A DNA stretch of 36,786 bases from Bacteroidota bacterium (GCA_021324735.1 JAJPIO010000011.1:86612-123397), one strand, 5' to 3'. Counted from the first letter of the stretch, positions 25,258 to 35,234 are shown. The notes: generated from the sequence alone by a model not told the origin. Program-made: numbers and translations.

Positions 25258-25629
25258 TTATTCCTCATTATGAGGGGCGGTTTTTCGCTCCTGACGCAAT
25301 AGTGCGCGGCGCTGCTCGAGTTTTCGGCATAATTCATCTCGCTTTGCAGCATTCGCTCTATAAAAGTGCTCGCCACTATGGTGTTCAGCAACCTCTGCTT
25401 TCGGCTCTACCTTCGGACGTTCTGCCGAACGGGCCGGAGCGATCATCGACGGACGCTCTGCGGAGGGAAGAGGTGCTCGATGTTGATCAGGATTTTGCTG
25501 AGGCACCTGCATAGCATGCAGATGGGATGCGGCATTTGCCGACGAATTTGTTAACGAGTGAGAAGCCAGGAAGAGTACGCCGCCGATGGTGAAGGTAGAA
25601 GCGATAGCAACGAACGGCAAGTGTTTCAC
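25258..25629 (-). CDS. Small exported Pro/Ala-rich protein
   Basis: 123 residues starting at GTG 25629. One N-terminal hydrophobic segment (PFVAIASTFTIGGVLFLAS) acts as signal peptide or anchor. A Pro/Ala/Glu-rich middle (repeated SAERP at about 56-60 and 68-72) is followed by a charged helical C-terminus (AKRDELCRKLEQRRALLRQER). No family recognised; the profile suits a small periplasmic protein such as a metal-stress or Spy-like helical protein, but that is only an impression. It is followed by the strong minus-strand hairpin at 25040-25087. Confidence 0.6.
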   Translation of the reverse strand: MKHLPFVAIASTFTIGGVLFLASHSLTNSSANAASHLHAMQVPQQNPDQHRAPLPSAERPSMIAPARSAERPKVEPKAEVAEHHSGEHFYRANAAKRDELCRKLEQRRALLRQERKTAPHNEE

Positions 25630-25790
25630 GGTAATGCTGTAAAAAGGGTCATGCAGTCAGAGTTATCATCATTCGAGACCCGCGAGAGTAATGCTCTTTT
25701 AAGGCAGGCCGTCTTAATTTACGGAGCTAACTTCGCGAAATATTCAACAATTCCGGTTTTTGAGATTCTTAATTTCTATTAAGTATTTAT
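25630..25790. other. Spacer between GH172 gene and small exported-protein gene
   Basis: About 160 bp with no gene. Immediately before the GH172 stop, CTTAAT and ATTAAG (25769-25784) form a short six-pair hairpin that may be a weak terminator for that gene. The rest probably holds the promoter of the small exported-protein gene. Confidence 0.3.
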
Positions 25791-28523
25791 TTACTCACGC
25801 ACAAATCGTACTCGAGGAGTCTGTATTAAAAAGCCGTCAGAACGACGAATAGTAGCCCTAAGATAGTAAATTCCAGGAGGCAGTGTTCCAACCAATAAAT
25901 TTCCTTCCAATTGCCCACCATTAAAAACACCCCTAAAGTTAGGACTCCAACTTCGCCCGAGCTCGTCCTGCAACGTTAATGCTTCAATGCTGCCCTGAAA
26001 TTCGCTGCTACCCGGTGAACCAAATCCAACCTTAATTGAAGACCCTGTAACTGGATTTGGGTTTAATATTAGCGAAATGGCGGATGGAGTAGTATCGAAC
26101 GTCGGCTCAGTATCCAGTACGCTGCCCAATATCGTACCAGGTACTGGTGGCAATGTTGTAGTTGGGATGAGCACAAGTACGTCCGGTTCGATCCAATAAT
26201 TCTTAGCGCTATCCTCTTTTCCGGTACAGATAAATCGAATAGTGTGTATGCCAGAATCCAAGAAATGTGTGCCGCAACTGATCGGTCTCGATGGATAAGG
26301 ATCCCAGTCCAATCTGCGGCCGCTAAAACCATCAACATTACCTACGAGATCATTATCGATTGCGATCGAATAAATGCCAAGATCTTTCCCAACACTATTA
26401 TGAAACGCTATTGCAAACGTATCGGGGTGATCGGTATAAAATCTGAACGTTAAGTGGGCGCCTGTAAAAATCGTATCTGGTTTAAAGTACACAAACGTCT
26501 GCTTACTCCAGCACGCTTCCCAAAGGTAACTTACGTTTTCTGCCCAACAGCTCCCCGAGGTTTTATCGAGGGGCGGCATCATATCCTCAAATTCCAGCAA
26601 TAAGGATCTTGTTATCGTTATACGATCTTGCGCCGTAGCATTACCTGATTTGCTTCCTCGCGCAACAAGTAGATATGATCGATCAGGAAGATATGGGATT
26701 CGTAGCACCGTTTGAAAATCGCCTGCAGAATCGGTAATAATATATTGATCAAGCGGAATGCTATCAAGATAAAAGCTTACTCGTTCTCGAGCCCGGAAAC
26801 ATGTACCGCTTACTACAAGGCTATCTCTTGATCGTAGCGTTATCGGCAACGTATCGGTTATGGTACGAATGGCGGGAGTTCTAATTACATAATACTTTTG
26901 TGGAGACGTTTCACCGGCCACGGTAAGTCGATACACTCCGGCATCCCATGACAATGGTACGGTCACGTTCACCTGAAGCAGGCCATGTGAGTCGGTCATA
27001 GCCCACAGAGAATACGGTCCAAGCTCGATCTTAACATTGGAGTTTGGAGAATATCCTGCACCATTGATCATCCAGGACTTGCCGCCGATAATAGTGTCAC
27101 AACTTGCCCAAAATGGAGTCCAATGTTTGTAATAATACCCTACCGTCCTATAATGATCATATATATCGGCATTACCGCCAGGCTGCAGGACAAAGTCAAA
27201 TGAACTATTAAATTCTCCGCAATCAAGATATTGGAATCGGTAAAACTGATCTATAAAATCGGTATAACCGGAAAAAGGAAAAGTAAAAATGCCATTACTA
27301 AACCACCATGCTGCATCGAAGTAGTCTTCCCCTCCTGTATACCGAATATGGTAATCCGAGTTTGAATCAACATCGAAGATCGGGTCTCCTTCAAGAAATA
27401 CGGCATATGGATGATCCATAACTCCGAAGCTCATACCAATGTATCGGCCACGTCCAATGGTATGAACTACCGGATGATAGACGTGGTATTTAGTGGGATT
27501 CGATTCACTAAAGTCCGCATGGAAATATCCGTAGATTTTTCGGTCAATATTTTCTTTGCTATATTGAATTGTTGACGTCACAGTGAGCGGTGTTTCGCTA
27601 CTGTGAATAAGTTCAATCCTTGCCTGGTCGAAGAACGGCATGGGGAAATAGCAAATAAAGCCTGAATCCACATCCGCATGAATTTGGAATGCTCGAACCC
27701 GCGTAACATTAACTGGCGAGAGAAAAAAGTCCTTCAATGGCACATGTACCGAAGGGAGCGAAGCATGATCCCAATACAGATTTAACCACGTGCTGTCCAA
27801 CAGCTTCGTATCATACGACGAAAGTTGAAAGCGCAGCATTTGAATCATCCCGGGTCCTTTAATAATTTGAGAGCTTATTGTTCCGTTATGAAGCGTATCG
27901 CAACGACTTATAACTACTGCTGATGAGTCCCTCCAAGGCGATTCCTCAAGCTTTAACCTTTTTTCAGCCCCGCCCTGATTTGTAAATGTCGTAATCGTTG
28001 TTTTCAGTGGCATCCATGGCAATACATGTTCCTCCACATGATGCCACATTATGGCGAAGTACATATTTGGATCAGGCGTTTTCAGAGTCCACTTAAAGCC
28101 ATGATGATAAGGAATTTGTACATCCCAGGTATATGCTCCATTAGCAAACGTATCTAAAGGAGGTCGAAATGCATTTGGAAGCGTCGAAAAAAATTCTCTA
28201 TAATGATCGGATATAAGAAGCGTATCATCGATATACAACTTCATGGTAACGAGGCTATCGTCAACATTCGCCGTACTCCAGATATGAGTGATCACACCAG
28301 AACCCGTATCTTCGGCGACTATACCACTCATGTCGGTGCTATCAAGCTTCCATCTTGCATCACCATGAAAGCACACACTCCTCGTTGGACTTGAGTCTGG
28401 AACACTGAGTATTGCAATACCTCGCGGATCAGTGATTCGAGAGTATAAGTCGATAACCTGAGCGTTACCGTTAGCTACAAAAAAAAGAATCAAGAGTGCG
28501 GAGAAAATAAGGACTCGCTGCAT
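25791..28523 (-). CDS. Secreted GH172 (DUF2961) glycoside-hydrolase-like protein with T9SS tail
   Basis: 910 residues from ATG 28523; a TTG eight codons upstream is less likely. Signal peptide MQRVLIFSALLILFFVA, cleaved near NAQ. The first half matches DUF2961/GH172: GSGVITHIWSTA opens the first jelly roll, and GPGMIQMLRF with LYWDHASLPSVHVPLKDFF opens the second. The active-site region reads AVFLEGDP, then TGGEDYFDAAWW. In this numbering the two acidic residues are Glu378 and Glu399, 21 apart, the same spacing I recall for the catalytic pair of the bifidobacterial alpha-fructofuranosidase. Known GH172 enzymes act on alpha-fructofuranosides or arabinofuranosides. Ig-like repeats (about 480-640), a carbohydrate-binding-like region, and a T9SS sorting domain (LNPNPVTGSSIKVGF to VRFVRE) follow. 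Its base composition is more AT-rich than its neighbours. Confidence 0.85.
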   Translation of the reverse strand: MQRVLIFSALLILFFVANGNAQVIDLYSRITDPRGIAILSVPDSSPTRSVCFHGDARWKLDSTDMSGIVAEDTGSGVITHIWSTANVDDSLVTMKLYIDDTLLISDHYREFFSTLPNAFRPPLDTFANGAYTWDVQIPYHHGFKWTLKTPDPNMYFAIMWHHVEEHVLPWMPLKTTITTFTNQGGAEKRLKLEESPWRDSSAVVISRCDTLHNGTISSQIIKGPGMIQMLRFQLSSYDTKLLDSTWLNLYWDHASLPSVHVPLKDFFLSPVNVTRVRAFQIHADVDSGFICYFPMPFFDQARIELIHSSETPLTVTSTIQYSKENIDRKIYGYFHADFSESNPTKYHVYHPVVHTIGRGRYIGMSFGVMDHPYAVFLEGDPIFDVDSNSDYHIRYTGGEDYFDAAWWFSNGIFTFPFSGYTDFIDQFYRFQYLDCGEFNSSFDFVLQPGGNADIYDHYRTVGYYYKHWTPFWASCDTIIGGKSWMINGAGYSPNSNVKIELGPYSLWAMTDSHGLLQVNVTVPLSWDAGVYRLTVAGETSPQKYYVIRTPAIRTITDTLPITLRSRDSLVVSGTCFRARERVSFYLDSIPLDQYIITDSAGDFQTVLRIPYLPDRSYLLVARGSKSGNATAQDRITITRSLLLEFEDMMPPLDKTSGSCWAENVSYLWEACWSKQTFVYFKPDTIFTGAHLTFRFYTDHPDTFAIAFHNSVGKDLGIYSIAIDNDLVGNVDGFSGRRLDWDPYPSRPISCGTHFLDSGIHTIRFICTGKEDSAKNYWIEPDVLVLIPTTTLPPVPGTILGSVLDTEPTFDTTPSAISLILNPNPVTGSSIKVGFGSPGSSEFQGSIEALTLQDELGRSWSPNFRGVFNGGQLEGNLLVGTLPPGIYYLRATIRRSDGFLIQTPRVRFVRE

Positions 28524-28608
28524 GGGATCTATAACAAACAGAATCAATTACTGATTAACCGTTTGGTGACCATCTTTCTTCCGAGTATCTCGGTCAAAAA
28601 TACGGCCC

Positions 28609-30234
28609 CTAATTCACAGCAGGCATCGTGATAGTAAAGCGCGTACCTTTACCCAATTCGCTTTCGACGCCGATGGAGCCGCCGTGTGCTTCGACGATCG
28701 ACTTTACGATCGCGAGTCCCAACCCGAGCGAACGCTCTGCATCTCCGTGGGGGCCGGTACGCGCCTCGTCCGTGCGATAAAATCGGCGAAATACTTTCGG
28801 AAGATCTTCTTTAGAGATACCAATCCCGGTATCTGCTACACCAAATCGCACTTCATGGTCTGAGCTGTTAAGAAATAAGATGACACGTCCACCAGCCGGA
28901 GTATACTTTAGCGCATTATCGAGTAAGTTCATCACGACCTGATAGAGCCGCGTTGTATCTGCAAATACTTTTTTATGTCGTGCACGCTGATCGAGCTGAC
29001 CCGTAAGATCGAGGCCGCGCTCTTCGGCTAATATTGCCCCATCTTCGCAAAGCGATTCCAAATACTCATAGATACTTATCTCTTCCCGCTGCAATGGAAG
29101 TTTGCGATCGTCAGCGCGCGAAAGCAGGAGCAGGCCTTCGACAATGCGCTGCATGCGTTCTACTTCCTCCATCACACTACCTAGCACCTGATGCGCTTCG
29201 TCCGGACTGATCTCATGTGCAGAATCGAGGTGCCGTTCGGCCTGCTCGATCTCGCCCTTCATAATGGCAAGCGGAGTTTTGAGTTCGTGCGACGCATCCG
29301 AAGTAAATTGCGTCACTTGCTGGAATGAGCTTTCAAGGCGAGCGAACATCGAGTTCAATGTTTCGGTGAGTGTGACCAACTCATGATCGGTCTTTCCCGG
29401 AAGATCGATACGTTGCGAGAGGTTCTTTGCGCTAATATCTCGTGCTGTATCAGCTATCTGTTCGATCGGGCGCAATGCTTTACGAGCAAGCCATAACCCT
29501 CCTAAGATAGAGATTGCCAGTGCGAGCGGAATCCCAATATAAAACGATGAGCGTACACTCGCGAGGCTCTGCTCGATATCTGTTACTGGATATCCTACAT
29601 ATACATCGAATCGATCGTTGTGGGCCCGCGCTACCCGTACACGCTCATTGCGAATACGAACGGTGTGATAAGCAGAAGTCGTATCCGTTTGCGCCTTCAT
29701 TCGAGCAGCGCGAACCAGCCGCATCATCGTATCCTGGCCTAAATTAGGAGTACGGAAAAATTCATCGTCTCGGCGGCGACCGCTCGAGTCATGGACCACA
29801 GCATAGATCTCGACCAAATTATTTCTGCGACTCGAGACCGATCGTTCTACGATCGCATCCAGCGGATCGGCCATTTTGCCCGTCGAGTCTTCAAACGAAA
29901 GCTCCGTAAGGACCTGATCAATAATTTCGCTAACAACTTTATCGGCAAGTTCGGGACCTTTCAGGGTTGGCGGCACTTCGGTAAGCGCCCGGTCGATCAG
30001 TTCACGAAGCGAATTGGCGGAATGGACTTCTCCATGCAAATGCAACTGGCGAGTATTAGCATTGGGCGGCAAAGTAGAAATAAGCGTCAGTGTCGTCCGG
30101 GCATCGTCGATAAGCGAGGCATCCAGCGCTTGAAACAAGGACTGGCGAATGCTGAAATATTGAAATAGGCCTATGGCGCTAATGGTGAGAACCACCAGGA
30201 AGGAGTACCAGAGGATAAGCCGCAGACGAAGCAT
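28609..30234 (-). CDS. Sensor histidine kinase (HAMP-HisKA-HATPase, heavy-metal-sensor type)
   Basis: 541 residues from ATG 30234 (a TTG two codons earlier is also open). Transmembrane helices at about 7-26 and 230-250 bracket a 200-residue, mostly helical periplasmic sensor. The HAMP domain begins [19 protein letters not shown]. The phospho-acceptor is His316 in [12 protein letters not shown]. The ATP-binding part has [10 protein letters not shown] (N box), VADTGIGIS (G1), FRRFYR (F box) and [16 protein letters not shown] (G2). The architecture matches CusS/BaeS-like kinases. The likely target is the response regulator at 23588-24280, although the two genes are separated by four others and lie on opposite strands. 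The stimulus is unknown. Confidence 0.95.
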   Translation of the reverse strand: MLRLRLILWYSFLVVLTISAIGLFQYFSIRQSLFQALDASLIDDARTTLTLISTLPPNANTRQLHLHGEVHSANSLRELIDRALTEVPPTLKGPELADKVVSEIIDQVLTELSFEDSTGKMADPLDAIVERSVSSRRNNLVEIYAVVHDSSGRRRDDEFFRTPNLGQDTMMRLVRAARMKAQTDTTSAYHTVRIRNERVRVARAHNDRFDVYVGYPVTDIEQSLASVRSSFYIGIPLALAISILGGLWLARKALRPIEQIADTARDISAKNLSQRIDLPGKTDHELVTLTETLNSMFARLESSFQQVTQFTSDASHELKTPLAIMKGEIEQAERHLDSAHEISPDEAHQVLGSVMEEVERMQRIVEGLLLLSRADDRKLPLQREEISIYEYLESLCEDGAILAEERGLDLTGQLDQRARHKKVFADTTRLYQVVMNLLDNALKYTPAGGRVILFLNSSDHEVRFGVADTGIGISKEDLPKVFRRFYRTDEARTGPHGDAERSLGLGLAIVKSIVEAHGGSIGVESELGKGTRFTITMPAVN

Positions 30235-30463
30235 GTCCAATAAAAAACGGTCTTACATACTTTGGTTACATTTATACAACCTTTTTTAAAAGTCTGTTAT
30301 AAAAAGGGTTTAACCGGTGTCTTATTCAAAAGAAGCTTGCTTCTTGGTTTTCTGCTACCCCTTTGCAGGCGGAAACCTCTCTACAAGAAAAAATTCGCTA
30401 CAAGCGGATCGTTTGGTAACTAAGGGGTCTTGCCGTTAAAGGCTCCTGCTCAAATTTAACTAT
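30235..30463. other. Divergent intergenic region of histidine kinase and esterase
   Basis: About 230 bp without a gene. AAGAAG (30330-30335) and CTTCTT (30340-30345) make a six-pair hairpin with a CTTG loop, followed by GGTTTT. AT-rich tracts at 30241-30305 probably hold the kinase promoter. I see nothing else definite. Confidence 0.3.
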
Positions 30464-31654
30464 ATGGCAAGTCTGTTTGCCGTGCTTGTTCTCTCGACCG
30501 TACTTTCAGCCCCGAGTGACAAGGCAGGTATTGAAAAAACCGGGGCGTCTAATGTCAATGTTAGAAAGGTCGTTTCCGAACTATGGCATGAGGCAGGCGT
30601 TGCTTATGCGCAAAGGGATATTCGCCATGCGCGAGATCTTTTTCGTTCGATCGTCGAATTATGTCCAACACATAAGAGCCGCTCTTTAAAATGGTATGAA
30701 GGCGTAGCCCAGTATGGGTTGGCAAGCACCTCTGCTCGACTGAGTGATACAACGCAAACTCGCTCTGCCGTTCTGGCTGCTTTGCAGTTGGAGTTTTGGA
30801 ATTTCTCCGTTTTGCGAACAGACCCTGTGCTTTGTCAGATTGTCGGGGATCACTGGCTCGATTCCGTCATACATGAGTATGAGTTAGTGCAGGGAAAAAC
30901 GAAACAGCATTGGGAGAATCAATCACCGATCGTAATTCTTCCTTATTGCAAAAAAAATGATGGTCTCACTTCCAGTGGTAAACCGAGACGTTTTTTTGCG
31001 TTCGATTCCTTATCACCACGGCTCCTCGATTCTCTTCATATTCACCGCCCACTTATCATCGCATTACATGGAGGCAATGCCTCGTATCGTGAATTCGCGT
31101 CTCATTGGGTAGCCGTTGCAGATTCGCTGAATGTTGCTGTGCTTATTCCTCCCGGCTGCGTTCGACATTCTTCTCTTAACAACAGTTGGGATGACAATTT
31201 TAACAATTGCGAGCAATACATCTCCGGACTTATCGAGCGTTACGAGCAGCAGTGTGGCTACCATCCTAAACTATTTATCGCTGGCTTCTCGCAAGGGGCA
31301 CTTACAGCTATTAAGTATGGGATGGTACACTCAGATAGAGTCTCCGGTATCATTTCTGTTTCTGGCTATCTCGACCGCCCATTGCCGCAGGAATTAATAC
31401 GATCCTGTTCTGCAAACGGCTTACACATTTTCGCTATGAGCGGAGCGTTAGAGACGATCGGATTTCGGTCATCCATTGAACAGGCATCCCGGGCATGTCA
31501 GGCTGGTCATGTGCCGTTTGAATTGCAGATTGTCCCTGGAATGGTCCATGAGGTACCCGAGGAGCTTGCCACTCGATTAACAAGGGCATGGCCCCGACTT
31601 TCCTCGCCAAGTACGAAAAATACAGAGCACGCCGAGGACCAACACAGCGACTAA
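30464..31654 (+). CDS. Exported esterase-like alpha/beta hydrolase with helical N-terminal region
   Basis: 396 residues. A hydrophobic start (MASLFAVLVLSTVLSA) suggests export. Residues about 35-135 are helical and TPR-like (VSELWHEAGVAYAQRDIRHARDLFRSIVELCP). The hydrolase fold begins near 190 with the oxyanion segment ALHGGNASYREFAS, has the nucleophile Ser276 in GFSQGAL, and His362 in GMVHEVP. The family is phospholipase/carboxylesterase or feruloyl-esterase-like. The usual acid is Asp in a loop before the His; here the matching loop reads SGALETIG, so Glu330 may serve instead. The C-terminus is a polar tail (NTEHAEDQHSD). Substrate unknown; the neighbour on the other strand is the sensor kinase. 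Confidence 0.78.
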   Translation: MASLFAVLVLSTVLSAPSDKAGIEKTGASNVNVRKVVSELWHEAGVAYAQRDIRHARDLFRSIVELCPTHKSRSLKWYEGVAQYGLASTSARLSDTTQTRSAVLAALQLEFWNFSVLRTDPVLCQIVGDHWLDSVIHEYELVQGKTKQHWENQSPIVILPYCKKNDGLTSSGKPRRFFAFDSLSPRLLDSLHIHRPLIIALHGGNASYREFASHWVAVADSLNVAVLIPPGCVRHSSLNNSWDDNFNNCEQYISGLIERYEQQCGYHPKLFIAGFSQGALTAIKYGMVHSDRVSGIISVSGYLDRPLPQELIRSCSANGLHIFAMSGALETIGFRSSIEQASRACQAGHVPFELQIVPGMVHEVPEELATRLTRAWPRLSSPSTKNTEHAEDQHSD

Positions 31655-31798
31655 CTCGCAATTCCTCGCTATTTCGGCCATATTCCTGTCGCGTTTTAGT
31701 GAAGCTTTATTGCGGGGCGCAATGTTAACCGCCCCGAAGAATCGCTCGGGCCTCTCAAATCTGCCCGCGTACATTGGTTTTTTACTTGCCTCACACGG

Positions 31799-32875
31799 AT
31801 GGCTCGATTAGCAAAATTACAAAAGACCGTTAAAGATATCGGACTCGATGCGTTATTGATCACGCATTTACCTCATATCCAATACTTGATCGGCTATACA
31901 GGCTCCAATGGAATTTTGCTGGTGCCCTCGCAAGGAAAGCCTCATTTTTTTACTGATTTCCGCTATAAATCGCAGGTCAAGCAGGAGGTTGTCGGTGCAA
32001 AGATTTCGATCGTGGATCGAGATCGCACAATTCCTGATACGCTTGTCGAGAAGCAGCTTTTTGCCGATTACGATCATCTCGGCTTCGAAAAGAACCACAT
32101 TAGCTACGCGATGTATGACTTCCTCCGGACGAAATTCCGGCATGTGAAGCTCGACCCCCAGATCGATGTCGTCGAAAAGCTGGTCATGATCAAATCGGAA
32201 GATGAGATCGGTGCGATCCGCAAGGCTGCGGAAATTGGCGATAAGGTCTACGAAAAAGTTATACCGTGCATTAAGCCAGGCGTGACCGAGCGCGAAATAT
32301 CGGCGGAGATAGCATATCAAACCAGACTATGCGGCGGCGAAAAAGAAGCCTTCAACATTATTGTTGCCAGCGGTGAGCGGTCGGCACTGCCACACGGCGC
32401 GGCAAGCGATAAAAAGATCCGCAAAGGCGAGTTAGTCACCCTCGATTTTGGCTGCGTCTTTAAAGGGTTCAATTCCGATATGACGCGCACGGTTGCCGTT
32501 GGCAAGATCCCACAAGAACTGCAGAAGATCTACGAGATCGTGCGTGCAGCACAGCAGCGTGCGATCGACAAAGTGCAGGCTGGCATGAGCGCTCGCGAGT
32601 TAGATAGCGTTGCCCGTGATTATATCACGCTACACGGCTACGGTTCGAAGTTCGGTCATTCGACGGGTCATGGGCTTGGCATTGAAGTCCATGAATTGCC
32701 AAAAGTCTCACAGCGTGGTGAACGGTACAAACTCGAGCCGAACATGGTCGTTACGATCGAACCGGGCATTTATCTCGATGGTGTGGGCGGCGTTCGCATC
32801 GAAGATGACGTTGTTATCCGTCGGGAAGGCTGTGAAGTCCTGACGACTTCACCGAAAGACCTTCGGGTTCTCTAA
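31799..32875 (+). CDS. Xaa-Pro aminopeptidase-type M24B metallopeptidase
   Basis: Cleaves Xaa-Pro bonds of peptides in the cytoplasm. 358 residues, the normal length for PepQ/YpdF-type enzymes. The N-terminal creatinase-like domain (1-130: HIQYLIGYTGSNG, FFTDFRYKSQ) precedes a pita-bread catalytic domain with all metal ligands: Asp in TLDFG, Asp in FNSDMTRT, His in GHSTGHGLG, and Glu in TIEPGIY and VRIEDDV. ATG 31799 fits the family start. It converges on the comEA-like gene with only 9 bp between stops. Confidence 0.95.
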   Translation: MARLAKLQKTVKDIGLDALLITHLPHIQYLIGYTGSNGILLVPSQGKPHFFTDFRYKSQVKQEVVGAKISIVDRDRTIPDTLVEKQLFADYDHLGFEKNHISYAMYDFLRTKFRHVKLDPQIDVVEKLVMIKSEDEIGAIRKAAEIGDKVYEKVIPCIKPGVTEREISAEIAYQTRLCGGEKEAFNIIVASGERSALPHGAASDKKIRKGELVTLDFGCVFKGFNSDMTRTVAVGKIPQELQKIYEIVRAAQQRAIDKVQAGMSARELDSVARDYITLHGYGSKFGHSTGHGLGIEVHELPKVSQRGERYKLEPNMVVTIEPGIYLDGVGGVRIEDDVVIRREGCEVLTTSPKDLRVL

Positions 32876-32884
32876 AACTTAGGG

Positions 32885-33421
32885 TCAATCGAGCCTAAGA
32901 TACTGCTTCATTCGGTCGAAGCGGGCATCTCCAAATCCGTGGATATTTTTAAGCTCTTCTAACGAGCGAAATTTGCCGCGCTCCGAACGATATTCAAGAA
33001 TGCGCTCCGCTGTTGTCGGACCTACTCCCGGTAACCGTGTCAGCTCCTCTTTCGAACCCTTGTTTAACGATATGGAGTGCGGCAACAGCCCTTCTTCTTT
33101 CGAGTGATGCTGAGGGTGACGCTGCGAAGAGGGCAATAGGGAATCCTCCGGCAAAGAGAAGAATAACGAATCGCGTGCATTCGCGGCAGCGCTTAAAGCA
33201 AAGAATAGACTATCCTGCTGATGCTTCTGCGCTAATTCTTCTGTCGATACCGCAGAAGGAAACGCTGTTCCATAGATCTGCTTTCCAAAGCGGAACAACA
33301 ACACCGCGACGCCGGTAAGCAGGAATAATAGGAGAGCCCGCAATTCACGAGGAGTATAAAATTGCGATGCGAATTGTGTTATTCGCCGAATGAGACCGCC
33401 GAGTTTTTCTCGGACCTGCAT
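32885..33421 (-). CDS. ComEA-like membrane-anchored helix-hairpin-helix protein
   Basis: 178 residues. One transmembrane helix (about 28-45, RALLLFLLTGVAVLLFRF), a Ser/Gln-rich periplasmic spacer, and a C-terminal helix-hairpin-helix domain (about 118-178) with LNKGSKEELTRLPGVGPTTAERILEYRSERGKF and ELKNIHGFGDARFDRM. This is the layout of ComEA, the periplasmic DNA receptor that hands DNA to ComEC. The usual SLBB domain of Gram-positive ComEA is absent. ComEC is on the same strand about 31 kb to the left. It follows dnaJ on the same strand, 64 bp downstream with a hairpin between. Confidence 0.85.
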   Translation of the reverse strand: MQVREKLGGLIRRITQFASQFYTPRELRALLLFLLTGVAVLLFRFGKQIYGTAFPSAVSTEELAQKHQQDSLFFALSAAANARDSLFFSLPEDSLLPSSQRHPQHHSKEEGLLPHSISLNKGSKEELTRLPGVGPTTAERILEYRSERGKFRSLEELKNIHGFGDARFDRMKQYLRLD

Positions 33422-33438
33422 TTTTTATAATAAATGAC

Positions 33439-33459
33439 GAGGCTAATATAGTTAGCCTC
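33439..33459 (-). terminator. Hairpin after dnaJ, possible terminator
   Basis: GAGGCTAA (33439-33446) pairs perfectly with TTAGCCTC (33452-33459) around a five-base loop, in the gap between dnaJ and the comEA-like gene. On the minus strand only a broken T-rich tail follows, so termination may be partial. Confidence 0.55.
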
Positions 33460-33485
33460 TTTGGAAGACCCGTCGTCCGAACCTA

Positions 33486-34670
33486 TTACGTAAAGATCTC
33501 GCGGACGTTATGAAAGAAACCGGTTGCTTCGGCCTTCGATTCTTTGCCTTTCGTTTCAGGAGAACCCTCGGGAGCAGCAACCTTAAAATGTTCGAGTCGC
33601 GAAAGCTTCTCGAGCAATTCGCGCTCTTCTTTTGTCAGTTTACTCGGAGTAGCGATCTGAATTCGGACGAGTTCGTCACCTTTGCCACTCTGGCTTAAAT
33701 GCTGAATACCTTTTCCGCGCATGCGGAGCAATGTTCCAGCCGGAGTACCGGCTTGGATCTTCAGCAGCGAATGGCCGCTTAACGTTGGCACTTCCACTTC
33801 TGCGCCGAGCAGCGCCTGAGGTACGGTTATTTCGAGATCGAGCACAACATCGTCGCCATCGCGAATGAATAGCTCGTGCTCGAGCTCCTGGATCACAACC
33901 AATGCATTACCAGCATGGCCTCCACGCCGTCCCGCATGACCCTGGCCACCAAGCGTGAGGTAATTCCCTTCGCTTACTCCGGCCGGTACGTTAACCTTTA
34001 ATGTCGTTTCTTCCTGCAGTCGGCCTTCACCTCGGCAAACGTCACATACTTCGCGGATCGATTGTCCCGCGCCTCGACAGGTAGGACATACGGTCACATT
34101 GACAAATTGGCCGAAGCCCATCGAGCGTACTTGGCGTATTTGACCAGAACCGTGACATGTCTGACAGGTATCAACAGCCGTTCCATTTTTCGCTCCGGAG
34201 CCATGGCACGTCGAGCATGTTTTGAGATGGCGGACTTTGATGGTTTTTTCTACACCGGTGGCAATTTCTTCCAGCGTTAATGCGAGCGGTATCTGAATAT
34301 CGGCGCCGCGTTCTGGTGCATTCGGATTATGGCCACCGCCACCACCAAAGAACTGCTCGAAAATACCACCGCCTCCCATTCCGCCAAAAATATCGGCGAA
34401 GTGTGAGAAAATATCATTTGCGTTTTGGTATTGCCCAAAATCAGACGAACGAACGCCTTGATGTCCGAAGCGATCATAGCGAGCCCGCTTATCACCGTCG
34501 CTTAAAACTTCATACGCTTCGGTGGCTTCTTTGAATTTCTCCTCGGCTTCCTTATTATCCGGATTGCGATCCGGGTGATACTGAAGCGCAAGCCTACGGT
34601 ATGATTTCTTTACCTCTTCAACCGTTGCCGATCGTTCGACTCCTAAAACCTCATAATAATCACGCTTCAC
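33486..34670 (-). CDS. dnaJ: Chaperone protein DnaJ (type I Hsp40)
   Basis: Co-chaperone that loads substrates on DnaK and stimulates its ATPase. 394 residues starting at GTG 34670. The J domain (1-70) holds the HPD triad at 32-34 (YHPDRNPD), then a Gly/Phe-rich stretch, then four zinc-binding CxxCxGxG repeats: [24 protein letters not shown] and CDVCRGEG. The C-terminal peptide-binding domains follow, with [23 protein letters not shown]. It is last of hrcA-grpE-dnaJ, 21 bp after grpE, and ends in an extra polar tail ([16 protein letters not shown]). Confidence 0.98.
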   Translation of the reverse strand: MKRDYYEVLGVERSATVEEVKKSYRRLALQYHPDRNPDNKEAEEKFKEATEAYEVLSDGDKRARYDRFGHQGVRSSDFGQYQNANDIFSHFADIFGGMGGGGIFEQFFGGGGGHNPNAPERGADIQIPLALTLEEIATGVEKTIKVRHLKTCSTCHGSGAKNGTAVDTCQTCHGSGQIRQVRSMGFGQFVNVTVCPTCRGAGQSIREVCDVCRGEGRLQEETTLKVNVPAGVSEGNYLTLGGQGHAGRRGGHAGNALVVIQELEHELFIRDGDDVVLDLEITVPQALLGAEVEVPTLSGHSLLKIQAGTPAGTLLRMRGKGIQHLSQSGKGDELVRIQIATPSKLTKEERELLEKLSRLEHFKVAAPEGSPETKGKESKAEATGFFHNVREIFT

Positions 34671-34691
34671 GTACGTTGCTGCTCCTATAAT

Positions 34692-35234
34692 TTATTCCGG
34701 CGACTTTGAGACAAAGACTTTCGCATGCCGCAAAACCGTATCGTTTAACATATAGCCCCGCTGGATCTCGCGGGTAACAAGCCCTGGTGCCATATCAGTC
34801 CGAGGCTCTTCCATTAAGGCATCATGCTTCATCGGGTCGAATGGATCACCGACCGTTTGCATCGGTTTTACTCCATAACGCTCGAGCGTTTTTAAAAAAC
34901 TTTTATGTACTAGCTCGATCCCTTGTGTCATAGGGTCCTTCTCTTCGGAAGCATGTTCGAGCGTTCGCTCGAGATCGTCAACGACTCCCAGCAAATCGGA
35001 TATGAGCCGTTTGTTACCTTCAAAGATCAATTGTTCACGCTCCTGCAGGTGGCGCCGGCGCATATTGTCCAACTCTGCCGTTCGACGTAAGAGCTGATCG
35101 CGTGTCTCTTCGAGGGCGCGTTCGACCTCCGCGATCTTCTCGTCGAGCATTTGTGTGCGTTCTTCCGATGATTCTTCGTTATGTTTCACTTCAATATTGC
35201 TATCGTTTGTATTCTCACGATTGCTATTGCTCAT
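34692..35234 (-). CDS. grpE: Nucleotide exchange factor GrpE
   Basis: Releases ADP from DnaK during the chaperone cycle. 180 residues: an acidic disordered start, a long coiled coil (about 25-75, EKIAEVERALEETRDQLLRRTAELDN), and the beta-domain with VGDPFDPMKHDALMEEP and GYMLNDTVLRHAKVFVSKSPE, the family's C-terminal signature. It lies 20 bp after hrcA and 21 bp before dnaJ on the same strand. Confidence 0.97.
   Translation of the reverse strand: MSNSNRENTNDSNIEVKHNEESSEERTQMLDEKIAEVERALEETRDQLLRRTAELDNMRRRHLQEREQLIFEGNKRLISDLLGVVDDLERTLEHASEEKDPMTQGIELVHKSFLKTLERYGVKPMQTVGDPFDPMKHDALMEEPRTDMAPGLVTREIQRGYMLNDTVLRHAKVFVSKSPE

Noticed and set aside
30330-30345. Terminator from the AAGAAG/CTTCTT hairpin
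   Set aside because: Only six weak pairs, and no gene ends there on either strand.
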